Assembly: GCA_035772405.1 (NCBI GenBank)
Contig: JAYKKM010000046.1
Coordinates: forward strand, 678,501 to 742,500
Length of the DNA: 64,000 bases
DNA from: Chrysogorgia sp. JL179-B06
Lineage: Eukaryota; Cnidaria; Anthozoa; Scleralcyonacea; Chrysogorgiidae
Direction of reading: 5' to 3'
Shown: piece by piece, positions 10,722 to 21,900 of the stretch
Layout of the letters: each line of letters starts with the position of its first letter
Numbering within the stretch: the stretch's first letter is position 1
Made by a program: the position numbers and the translations under genes
Notes under the pieces: generated by a model
What the model saw: only the letters and a program-made list of their open reading frames with translations
Told to the model about the DNA's origin: nothing
Database searches by the model: none

Positions 10722-10985
10722 AACGCGAAAAGGTGGTAAACTGCCGAGATTTTTAGGAACGAAATAGTGACGTTTCGAGTGGACGGCCTCAATCCAACTA
10801 CTGAGTTATTCCGACACAATCCGACCATCAGCATTATCATCTATACAGAACTCGTGACTAGGCTGTCGGGCAACGGCCTCCGCAGCTGGGTCGCGGGGTT
10901 CAATTCCAGCCGGAAGGCCTTGAAGTTGCCTTTTTCGCAACCTAAGCAGTTCACCACCTTTTCGCTTTGCTAACAGTTAACTCTT
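10722..10985. repeat. Penelope-type terminal repeat fragment with tRNA-like insert
   Basis: GCGAAAAGGTGGTAAACTGC with GTGACGTTTCGAGTGGA at the left, and CAGTTCACCACCTTTTCGC at the right, match the terminal repeat seen at 20490-20665 and 62605-62695. The middle (about 10870-10945) has a B-box-like GGGTTCAATTCCAGCC inside a GGCCTCC...GGAAGGCC stem. The same segment recurs inverted at 13750-13835. No ORF of note is present; 10986-11330 shows nothing recognisable. Confidence 0.55.
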
Positions 10986-12353
10986 TCCTGTCCGGTCCGG
11001 CCCAGTCAAAAGGGGTCATAGAAGACCCCCGAAGTCGTCAATCGAAAAACGCGGCACACGGTAACGTAAGATTAAAAATTGAACTCACACGCCAAGTTTG
11101 ATTTGATTTTACAAACAACTCTGCGATTGGTGGCATTTTGAGTTATGGATATTTCCTGAGATATCAATAGAACAAAGAGGTAGTTCAATTTGGGATGTTT
11201 TTAATTTGTGATCCGACGATTTCTATTTAAATGATGTTAGCGCTTTTAAATGTCGATGCTATAGTGCGGGATAGAAGCAGAAGGACAGCTGAACAGTTGT
11301 AGTTATCCCGTAAAGATATGCATGACAACAGGCCTTCCGAACTGTTCGATGTGCCTTGTGCCATGTTGGGAAGCCGTGAAAAATTCGACGTTCGGCTATA
11401 AATTACGTTGCACTACATCCGACCAAATGCTCGAACTTTATATTACAATCCAGATTGCAATAAAACATCGAATTTATAAATTGTATCAATTAGTTAGTTG
11501 TGTCGTCATGCCAGCCATAATCGGCAACACCTGCACGTCAAATGGATCATTGACTTCCTTGTAAATATGACGCCGGTGTTGACTAAATACCGGTGAAAAT
11601 TGCACCGAAAAAAAACCCTTTGTAACAAAACATTTGCCTTGATAATTTTTAACTTTCTGTAAATACATGTATGAAACTTTTAAAGTAGTTTAGTTTTACT
11701 TAGAAGATTTTTTACGCAGCGCGGGGAGAAACATTCGCTTTGTTAGTATGAGTTTTCCTTTGCGAGGTGCCATTTTTTCCAGTGCCATATTTTCCGACAT
11801 TCTTCACCTACTGCTGAATAACCACTTTAAACACTGGCTATAACGGTATTGATTAATATTCTTAACAATATTCTTAACTTGAAACCTTTTTACTGAATAA
11901 GATACAGTCGACCCCTCACTCCATGCATTACACATTTCCTCTTGGATAGTTATATATAGTTGTACGACAATGCGTTATTACGGACATTGCAATATGCCTC
12001 GAAAGCTGACTTTCATTTGAATGAATAATTACTTCTATTTCCCCTTTGTATACAGCGATATATAGTACTACAATGGTTTTTAAGGTAAAACCTAACGCGG
12101 AAGCATTTCATCATTTCGTACAAATAAAACTATTGGAAATCGACAGCCGTAATAGCGGTTTGAACCAGGTTTCCGAGTTATGCCACTATGGTATGAAAAT
12201 TCAATCGGGGTCTCTCTCACCACACAATACGTCCGGATACACGGCTCATTTCCCCACCCTTTTTATAGACGCGGTCTCTCTCTATATATAGACCTAGCCT
12301 ATTTAATTTGGCATTTATTTGCTATCAGAAGTTCGCTGTGAGCATTGATCATC

Positions 12354-13386
12354 ATGAGTCAGATTGTGACAGAGAAACAGAGAGATACCATTTGCGAAAA
12401 ATGAGAACACGTATGACAAGAGTAGATGTTAACAACGATGGCTTCCTATCTCGAGAGGACTACCAACTCATGGGTATTAAGTTGACAGAATGCGGTGAAA
12501 TGACTAAAGAACAAGCTGAAGAAACACGCAGAGAATTCTTGAGGGTAGCTGATGAGATTGGTCTAACACCAGGAGTGAAAATTCCTCTAGAGCAAGCAGC
12601 CAAGAATGCCAGTGACTCACTACTCGCCATGACACCTGAACAGCAAAAGACCTCCCTTGTCGCCAGCGGTATGATGTACGACCTGATCGACACAAATGAT
12701 GACGGAGTCATCTCCATACCGGAGTTCAAAGCATTCTTCCACGTATTAGCTCCTGGTATTCCCGAAGCAAAGATCGTGGGTTGCTTTAATACACTGGATA
12801 CCAATGGGAATGGGCAGATAAGCCGTGACGAGTTTCTAGTGGCAGCTCACAGGGTTCGTGCTACTCCTTGAACTCCTTGAATACTACTTGAATTAATGTC
12901 TGACTTTCAAGGGCGCTTGAAAAGCCCTTGAAATTTACAGTTTTTAAGAAACTCCTTAAATACTCCTTGAATTTTTATCAAACATAACTTTATAATATAT
13001 TTTCGTTATATAAAAGTAAAATCCTTAAATCCATAGTATAAAATTTTCTTACTTGTCATCACTCGTCATTACCGGTAAGTCTCCGTAAGATGCTATAAAC
13101 TCGAGAAACCTAAACAACTTGTAAAATGTTACATCAAGTAGAAGGTTAGGGAGCTACACTGGTCAATAAATTGCGGGCTCGGTTTTCCCGCCATTTTGTT
13201 ATTTTTCGTTGTTCAGAACACCCCAAATACTCCTTGAAATCATGCTATTTGACTCCTTAAAAACTACTTAAATACTCCTTGAATTTAACTTTTCAACACC
13301 AGCACGAACCCTGAGCTCACGACTTTATGCATGGCTTAGAAGAAAACGAGATTGCGAATGCATTTTATGGAGATTTGGTGGATTGA
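12354..13386 (+). pseudogene. Broken luciferin-binding protein copy
   Basis: The ATG at 12354 and the first ten codons match the intact copy. A single base is then missing (AGAGAGATACC here, AGAGAGCTTACC in the other copy), and the original frame ends at a TGA six codons later. The body continues in the shifted frame with EF loops DVNNDGFLSRED, DTNDDGVISIPE and DTNGNGQISRDE; Asp-to-Asn at the fifth position of the last loop is a further change. After A-A-H the frame runs into a transposon at 12850 and stops at 12871. The missing C-terminal codons (DFMHGLEENEIANAFYGDLV) lie at 13320-13383, past the insertion, followed by TGA at 13384-13386. Re-initiation at the Met equivalent to residue 17 could still give a truncated EF-hand protein, but I consider the copy dead. 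The TATA box and AATAAA remain. Confidence 0.85.
12850..13313. mobile_element. Non-autonomous TIR element inserted in the gene copy (hAT-like)
   Basis: The ends are CAGGGTTCGTGCT and AGCACGAACCCTG. The target AGCTCA is duplicated at 12844-12849 and 13314-13319. The intact gene copy provides the empty site (GGCAGCTCACGAC), so the boundaries are firm. The interior is AT-rich with repeated ACTCCTTGAA words. CAGGG ends recall hAT elements, but the duplication visible is only 6 bp (7 with ambiguity) rather than 8. Confidence 0.85.
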
Positions 13387-13530
13387 ATGCTGTATTGTTT
13401 CGTTTTGAATTCATTAGTGCATGCATCGACTGTAAAATTGTGTTTAGGCCTCAATTGTAATTATGTTTTTCACAAATGCATACTGAATATACATAATGAA
13501 TAAAGTTATCGTAAATAAACATGCACAAAA

Positions 13531-14359
13531 TCTGAGTAGTTTTGGAGCTACAGCTAATTCAATTAAGGCCGTTGCCCTAGTCACGAGTTCTGTGTATATG
13601 GTGGTGGTAATGCCGGGATAAGATTCTGGGTATATCATAGGTAATATTTGGCATTTCACTCGATCAAACTACATGTTGAAAGGATTTATGGTGAAGGAAA
13701 ATTTCGAGTGTTGGAATACATATACATTTTATTTAAGACCAAACCGGGACTAGTTGCGAAAAATGCAACTTCAAGGCCTTCCGGCTGGAATTGAACCCGC
13801 AATGAGCTACGGAAGCCGTTCCCGAGAGCTTAGTCACGAGTTCTGTGTATATGGTGTAATGCCGGGATATATATAGTGGTGGTAATGCCAGATTGCCAGG
13901 ATAAGATTCTGGGCATATTACAAGTAATATTTAGCATTTAATTATCACCCTCGATTCGCTGGAGGGGATCAAATTCAAGCTTATATTATAAAATTTCCTA
14001 AAAATTTCCTACAAGAAAATGCTAATAATTTTCGATTCTAATAAATCGGCAAGTTTCTTGCGATCCCTGTACGAGCTAGGACGTCATGATCGGTTTCGGC
14101 GAGCTTAAACTCAACCAGCATAGCGTCATAAAGCTCGTTAGGCGGGCGGTTAGGGTTAGAAAACTCGTGAGGCGGGGGGTTAGGGTTAGGATCTTTGTTG
14201 TTTTTGGGTTGGTTACAATCTAATAATTTACTGCTAAAAATGCTTTAACAGCTGTATGCTTCGTAAAAGTAAATTTTGGCTGTGAACCGCTGAAAAATTA
14301 GCGGGTTGAAGGCTCATCCTAATAAATTAAATAATTACTGGTAACCATATAGAAAAAAC
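13531..14359. other. Intergenic stretch before ZRSR2
   Basis: A ~80-110-bp segment (CACGAGTTCTGTGTATATGG ... AAGATTCTGGG) occurs at 13578-13655 and again at 13832-13942. An inverted tRNA-like fragment at 13750-13835 matches 10870-10945. TTAGGG-like words lie at 14147-14190. A promoter for the downstream gene would be expected near 14200-14350, but no TATA or initiator is evident. Confidence 0.45.
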
Positions 14360-14403
14360 ATGGCGGACGATGTGAATGTCCAAACAACACCAAAGAAACT
14401 CAG
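14360..14403 (+). CDS. ZRSR2: ZRSR2 exon 1
   Basis: It encodes [15 protein letters not shown] and ends in phase 2 (AG|gtaaat). Human ZRSR2 also has a short, poorly conserved start followed by S-H-K. Confidence 0.85.
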
Positions 14404-17400
14404 GTAAATACATTACTTTTGACTTTAGATCTCTTGATCGTTTACTTAGCTTTAGAAACTTTTGGTATGAGTGTAAATTATAAATATAAAACACGTAGGA
14501 AACATGTCTCCATTATAGCGTAGGAATACTTTCTAGATTCAAACTTTTATATTTATAAAAATGTTTAATTCGTTTTAATACTCGCCACTGCTGCACTGCA
14601 TAATACTGGTTTAACGGTATTTTTCTCGTTTAGTCACAAACTTTTTAAAAGACTGCTACAAAAAGAAAAACGTAGACTGAAGCGTCAAAAGGCAGCAGAA
14701 GGCAGAAATCAGGAGGAATTAAATGGTATACTTTTATTTATTAACGTATTATCAATGCTTTTATTTATGGTACGTACTGGAGTTGTACGGGGACTTTCAT
14801 TTGCTATTTGTACTGGAGTCAAAAGATTTTCCCCAATTTTCTAATAAGTACTTGTTTCAAATGATTTTCATTGCGATTCTGACAAGCGTTCCCAATTCCC
14901 ATCGTTCGTAAAAACGAATTTCTAGACTCTCTACTTATGCACCGATCAATTCGAAGGTGTAACATCCCCCCCCCCCCCCCCAGGCACATACCTGGGCATT
15001 TTACTTTTTGGATGTTTCGATGATCAAATTCCCCACCCCCTGCCAAAAACGTTACAATGCCCTACCTTTCTAGTCCAACTAGCGATCAAATGCCCCACTG
15101 TCGGTTATATCAAGCTTGATTTTTATAGAAACATGGGGTTTTTTGATGGCCTGATCAGAGTACAATGGACAAATACAGTAAATACTATAAAAATACAGTG
15201 TATACTATACAAAATACTAAAACTCGCGTCGTCTCGACAGTTTTTTATACGCGCGTAAAAAACTATTTCAATAAAGTGTATTAATTATAAACAGTGTCAA
15301 TTTGTATGTTTTGACGTAACCGGAGTCTGCGGTTCTTTTGCCCAGCGGAAAACGGGTGTAGGCATGCATGCACTTCATGTTAGGTCTACAAAATAGTTTA
15401 CATAGGGAGAATCAAATGCCCCACCACAACGAGTTTTGCTTACACCAAATGCCCGCCTCCCGGGAGCATGAACAACTACAAATGCCCTACCCGTGCCCGG
15501 GGGGATGTTACACCTTCGATTTGATCTGTGCATTACTAATGTTTATCTACACAATAGCAAATGTCTTTTCAAATGCCTTGGCAAATAACATGCGGGCTCA
15601 TACGTGGGAACCAGCGCTGAGTGGAAATGGTAATATTGTTATATTGTAAAGATATATATTGACAACAATATAATGACATGCAAAAAGCAAACAAATATCC
15701 ATAAACTTACTCATTGGAACTCAAAGAGTTTTTCTCGGATTTCTATACATTTTCCTTGGATTGTGTGTTGAGATGACAGAAGTGAGAAGTTCGTCGTTTA
15801 TGCCACGAGTGTGTACCACGTGCTGGTTCCTGCGTGCGTGCCCACTTGTTATTTTCCAGGCGTAAATATGAAAGACATTTGCTAAGTGTCGATAAACTGT
15901 CGTAAGTAGAGAGTCTAGAAATTCGTTTTACGAATGATGGGAATTCTTGTCGGAATTGCTAATAGTACTTTAACAAAGGTAGAGTAACGAAAATCATTTG
16001 AAACAAGTACTTATTAGAAAATTGCGGGAAATCTTTTGAGTTTTGACTCCAGTACAAATAGCAAATGGAAGTCCAGTACGAATAGCCACTTCGATTTACT
16101 AAACGTTGTCTTTTTTCTCCGAAAACGTTACATCACGGGTGTAGAGGGAGGATATGAGCACGCCATTTATTACAGTCAGCAGCAAGCAATTGTCTTCTGG
16201 ACGATCCTTTTATTAGTATTAAGGTTAGTAATAGGATTTTTTTCTCTCCTGTATCACTGGGGTTAGGGTTAGAAAACCCATTGGGCGGGGCAGTTAATGC
16301 AGTTCTAAGATGTATAATGACTATATAATAATATAGGCATCTCTCGCGGATACTAAAAAAGATCGTCCAGAAGATGATTGCTTGCTGCTGACTGGGATAA
16401 ATGGCGTGTTCACACTCCCTCTGGGCCTGTGATGTAACGTTACTCTTTTTTCTCAGCGTTTTCGACTAGGGCTACATCACATTTTCATTTTAGTATAATT
16501 ATCTGAATTATTATATTCAGTAAATATATTGTGACAATCAAATCGTGATTGCCTGTGAGATTACAGGCAATCAGAAGGTTTTAGGTTTTATACCCGTTTG
16601 GAACTAATTTTCTGAGGATTTTAACTTGATGATCATCTGTCTAAAATTCTGCAACTATTGTTATTATATAAAATGTGATTGTTGTTATTTGGAGTTTCAC
16701 AGCCATGGACGATCTTCAGACAATGTTGTCGGAAGATTGTCCATGGGCGTGAAACTCAGTTATTTTCATGAAAGTCCTTTGTTTCCTAATAGTTGATCTG
16801 TTTTTAATCGCATTGACGCTGTGCATAGAAAGCCTGAGCTGCTGAGCACTACAGTAAGGGTGTAGTTTTACAGTTCTTACATCCGGCTCCGGCCTCTGCT
16901 CCGGCTCAACCTAGGTCCCAGGCTCATCTCCGCCTAAAAACAGCGAGCAACCGCTGAGTGTCTCATATCTATTTGACAACTGGAAATATCAGCGCAATGA
17001 AAACGTTTCTAAGTTTATAGAACAACAGAATAAAAGCTACTCCGATTCCCAAAATACAGAATACAAAGTGCAGAATACAAAGTGCAGAATACAAAATTTT
17101 GTATTGTTAAATTTTATGAATGCGAGACGTGCGATGTTGCCAGGAAGAAGTGCACAACGTTTCTTCGAAACGATGTTCCCTGTCAATGAAAAGACTCGCA
17201 GTGATGAAGGATGGTGGGCAAGAAAGATATGATAGAGCAAGACTTGTCAGAGCAGGCCATTAATTTTTGTGGTGATTTTGTGGTAATACTCCAGTAACTC
17301 GCAAGAATTTATTTTGCCATCTTGAGATCGGATATGTAATTTAATATTTCTGTGTCATGTTCAGGGCAAAATACCATAGTATCATAGATGTATTTTTGGT

Positions 17401-18894
17401 CATTCTGATGCCAAGCTCACACTTCAGTAAATAAATAAATCACAATAGCCAGTGATAACCAGAGCCCAACTCCAGCCTCCGGCTTGTCTGACTGGAAAAC
17501 GCTGAAAAACGCTGGAGAATGTGCATTTTGCACATCGTTTTGGCCTAAATAGTAAAAGTTGCACATCACTTTTCAAAACGATGTGCAGAAAACATAGTCT
17601 CAGTATTAAACATGAACAAATAGTTCTGACAAACTATAAGTTAAGTTAACAGTCCTATTTCCCAAGGTGGAAACAATTTGTGTATTTCCCGCACCCACGC
17701 ACAAATTGCTATTAAAAATAAATTGTAAAGAAAAGCCATAATTGTATGCCATTTTTTGCGTGTCTGCTATTTTTTGCGTGTCTGCTATAGTGCCCTGGGA
17801 ACGAATAATTTTCCCGCACAGGCCAGCGCAATTTCCAGGAGCTGCCCGCACAAAATGACGGCTGAATTTGATCTCTGTTTCGCGCATTTTAGTGATTTTA
17901 TAAACTTTGAATTTCAACGGCAACCGAAAGTATCGCACGCCTAGCCTAGAATCCTTTAGGCATTCAATTTCTTGCACCATTATTTTGCTTATATTGAGAG
18001 GGCCCGCCTGGACGTCATGTTTTCGTGGAGGAAATGCACATAATTTTTACTCAACTAATTCGAACCCTGCAAATTAGAAGGCAATTGAATTTTATAAGAC
18101 ATCCAATTATCAGTCATAGATAATGTTAAAACAAATGTTTATTTTTAGAACAACAAAAACTTGAGAATGATGTTCAATACAGGTTCGTAAACCATATGAT
18201 GCATATTAATTAACATATTAAATTTCATATGAAGATGTTTTGCAATGTTTGAAATTATCATGAAAAATTCTTTCAGACACTAATTAATAATTGTATGTTG
18301 TGTGACAAATGTGTATTTATGTAGCCTTTGCTTCACTCACTTCACTTAAGTTTTTGATATAATTTTCAAACTTTAATATTTTCAAGAACAGTGGGTGATA
18401 TCACTATGATGGGTGATAATCCTGCCATGGTCGAGTAGAATCTTCCTACTTGCGGTTTCCACTGCGAGTCAAATATTCATCATCATTATATATATATTTA
18501 TATATATATATAATATATAATATATAGTGGTCTGTAATCAAACAAGTAGCGGCGTATAAATCCGGTGCAAGAAGATGCAACCTGTGCCTCGAAGAAAAAC
18601 TACAAATTATGAAGGCGAGGAAAAGACATAAACACTGTCTAAATAAACGAACAGAATTACTAACTAACTGCAGACATGTAACTTGACACCCAATTAGACA
18701 TATAGCCGTAGTATTTATCATTGAATAGTGAATTATATCTGTCAGTTGCCTGATGATCGCAATAGCGTGAAACTCAGAGTAGCGACAAAAACATTCAAAC
18801 CTTTATTGTTTGATTACGCTCTACCTACTATGGTATTGAGCGCTCTTTTGCCTTACGCCAACTTCGTGACTATTTTGTTTCAAATGGTCTTTAG

Positions 18895-18928
<34 letters not shown>

Positions 18929-21900
18929 TATGATAGTCTGAATTCATTTCACATGTGATCTATTGATTATACATTTCAGGAGAAGGATTGAAGCAACTGA
19001 AACAGGGAGAGAAAAGCAAGAAATATTGCAAAGGTGGTAAAACGTGATGTTATTAACAGCATTTTAAAATTACGTTTCATTTGTTCAAAAGATGTTTTTC
19101 GTTGTCATCAAAATGTTATATATCTAACTACAGTAGTACTAGAATTGATTGGACCCCACAAAAAACATTGTCAGATGAAGCTGTTAAGATCATACGTAAC
19201 TGTATCTAAGTGTCACACCCCCTATAGTAACTTAAAGGACATTGGCAACAAAAATTAAGTTTTTTTAATATGAAAGAACTTGTAAAATGATAGAGTAACA
19301 CCTTTTACAACGTTTCCGTATTTTACTTCGTTTTTGAAATATTTCAGTTTGTTTGATATGTAAATAAGATGGTCTCTTACGTCAGGTGTGGGGTAGAGAA
19401 TTTTCACTCATTAAAAAATGTCTTATACTGTATCTCAGTGATTGCTAAGTTTACACAACGTTCATTATCATGAGGAGTTATTATACGCACATTTTAAAGT
19501 CAATTTGTGGAACAAACTTGAAGATGGAACTAATATTTTAATGAGTGAAAATTCTCTACCCCTGACGTCAGAGGCCATCATCTCATTTACACTATATGAA
19601 ACAAACTGAAATATTTCAAAATCGAAGTAAAATATGGAAAAGTTGTAAAAGGTGTTACTCTATCATTTTACAAGTTCTTTCATATTAGACAAATTTATTT
19701 TTTGTTGCCAATGTCCTTTAATTTATTGAAATTTCCCCTGAATATTTAAGGTATAGTCAGTGAGTGCTACAGTAGATCTATAAAAATTACTGAAGTTATA
19801 CTGTACCACGCCTCACTGGGAAAGGCGCTCGATCGCGCTGGTAAATTGCGTTTTGAAACGGTCAGCGTTATCGAATATCTTATGATAAATATCTAATAGT
19901 ATTAAATAAACTATAGAGGTTTAATTGAAGTAAACATTAAAACAACAAAACACTTTATAAAATAACCGGAAGTAAATGAACGAGAACACGCTATCTGATT
20001 GGTTACTGAGCTCAAAAACCGTGCATTATAACTCAATAAAGCATAAGCTGATGATTCTTCGCGTAGATTTTGTCGTTTTTGACGGATTTTAAGTAGTTTA
20101 AATCACAAAAGGAAGTCAAAGAATAACTGGATACAAGGCTAATCAAGGTACTAACACAATAGAATGTTTTAAATGCAACGTTTAGTGTATTTTTATCGCT
20201 AAAATGCGCCAACGTGTTTTCAATAAAGGTTTCCTAGCAACGCACATAACAACGCCTCTTATAACAGGTACATTTTCATGGCTTTATTGTTAATTTAATG
20301 GTGTTCTTTTATAAAAGAAATAAAAAACTTTGTCTTGTGTGATTATCGAGTTATAATGGCACTCGAGAAGCTAGCAAAACACTCGGCTATCGCCTCGTGT
20401 TTTACACGCATCTATCGTGCCATTATAACTCGATAATCACACGCGACACGTTTTTTATTTCTTAAATAAAGTACACAAAGTGCTATATAGCAAAGTGAAA
20501 AGGTGGTGAACTGCCGAGATTTTTAGTAACGAAATACTGACGTTTTGAGCGGAGCCTTTATCAAAGGTCTTACTCTGAATGACGAAGGGCACCGCTAGAA
20601 ACGTCAGAATTTCCTCACTAAAAATCTTGGCAGTTTACCACCTTTTCATTTTGCTATATATCCAAAACTCTGCCTATACGCAGCACTCTACTTTTTACTA
20701 TAAAGCATCGATTTTTTCGCCAGATTTTCCTATCGCGGCCCATTTTCATTCCCAGAACCCTGTGGTTCTTAGTGCTTTAGAATTGTAAATTAAAATCATG
20801 ACATTGTCATCAATCATGCCAAAAGGTAGCAAAGTAAAACTTTCAAGTCTTGTGGGGAAAGAATACATTCTGGGCTATAAAACTGAAGAATTTGAAGAGC
20901 CACCTTTGTTGTTTTCATTTGGTGTAAAGTTTGCAGTCGTACTTCATTTTCGATTTTGCTGCATCCCAAATGCAAATGCAGGGAAAAACTAAATTTATAT
21001 TTTATACTTAATAAATAATACTGTTTTCTTTGTCCCCTCGCACAGCAACAGAGCGAAGCGAGGGTGATAATCTTGACATAGCGTGTTGAATTCGGACACG
21101 TTCCTAGTTCCGAGTATGCCTTTTGGGTGATCCGTTTTAATCGCCCAATATTCGTTGGGGAGAGAAACATACCCGATTAATTTATAAATATATAAACAGA
21201 TCTTTACGAAGGGTATGCACGTTCTCGTAATATAATAGATATGTACTACAGAATTTAAATCGTGTGATTACCGATTAATTTTCTGACTACATAAACAACT
21301 TTTTATTACGAGTATTCGCGTTCACGTAATATAATACACATGCATGTTATGTATTGAGACTCGGTGATTTCAAATATGTTTTCAGAATTGAAATCGGTTA
21401 AATATTGACCGAGATAATATTCAAAATCTACGACGAAGCGGCGTTTAGCGACCAACTAATACAGGGCGTTTGAAATAAGTAATATAAAAATTCTGTCTGA
21501 TAGAACAGGCGGGCGAGAGGTTATTGCGTATTTCTCGTTAAAATGTTTAACTTGTATTTTTACTGTACAAGTGCTAACTGCTGACGTGCTACATGTAATA
21601 ATTCTTAATGCTAGTTGGCATACCCACTACCAGCACTACTTAGTTTCCCAGGTGCTCTTTTTAGAGCGTCCCATCACTTTTGCAGGCTCTTTTTGTCAGG
21701 CTCCTTTTGTTTTTTAGAGAGGCCTGTACTGTACATTAGGAAGATTGTTATTTTACAACTTCATTATATTTATATTACAGTATACAACATATTTATGTGT
21801 CCAATATGTCATGAGAATCGAACCCTAATGTTCTGATTCCCTAATGTTCTGATTCCCTAATCTTCTGATTCCCTAATCTTCTGATTCCCTAATCTTCTGA

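Larger units (their letters stand above)
11330..13530. repeat. Right arm of the ~2-kb inverted duplication
   Basis: This is the reverse-complement counterpart of 4900-6690. It covers the upstream block (11340-12350), the gene copy and the 3' UTR with AATAAA at about 13500. It is longer than the left arm because of the 464-bp insertion at 12850-13313. Confidence 0.85.

Noticed and set aside
12308..12871. Complete second EF-hand gene starting at 12308
   Set aside because: The upstream in-frame residues correspond to the promoter/5' UTR of the intact copy. The true start at 12354 is frameshifted, and the C terminus runs into a transposon.
16335..16390. Possible extra ZRSR2 exon after ATATAG at 16335
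   Set aside because: The required phase meets a stop within a few codons, and exon 2 joins exon 3 cleanly in phase.
20814..21170. 118-codon minus frame as a gene
   Set aside because: No recognisable domain, low-complexity composition, and overlap with repeat sequence.
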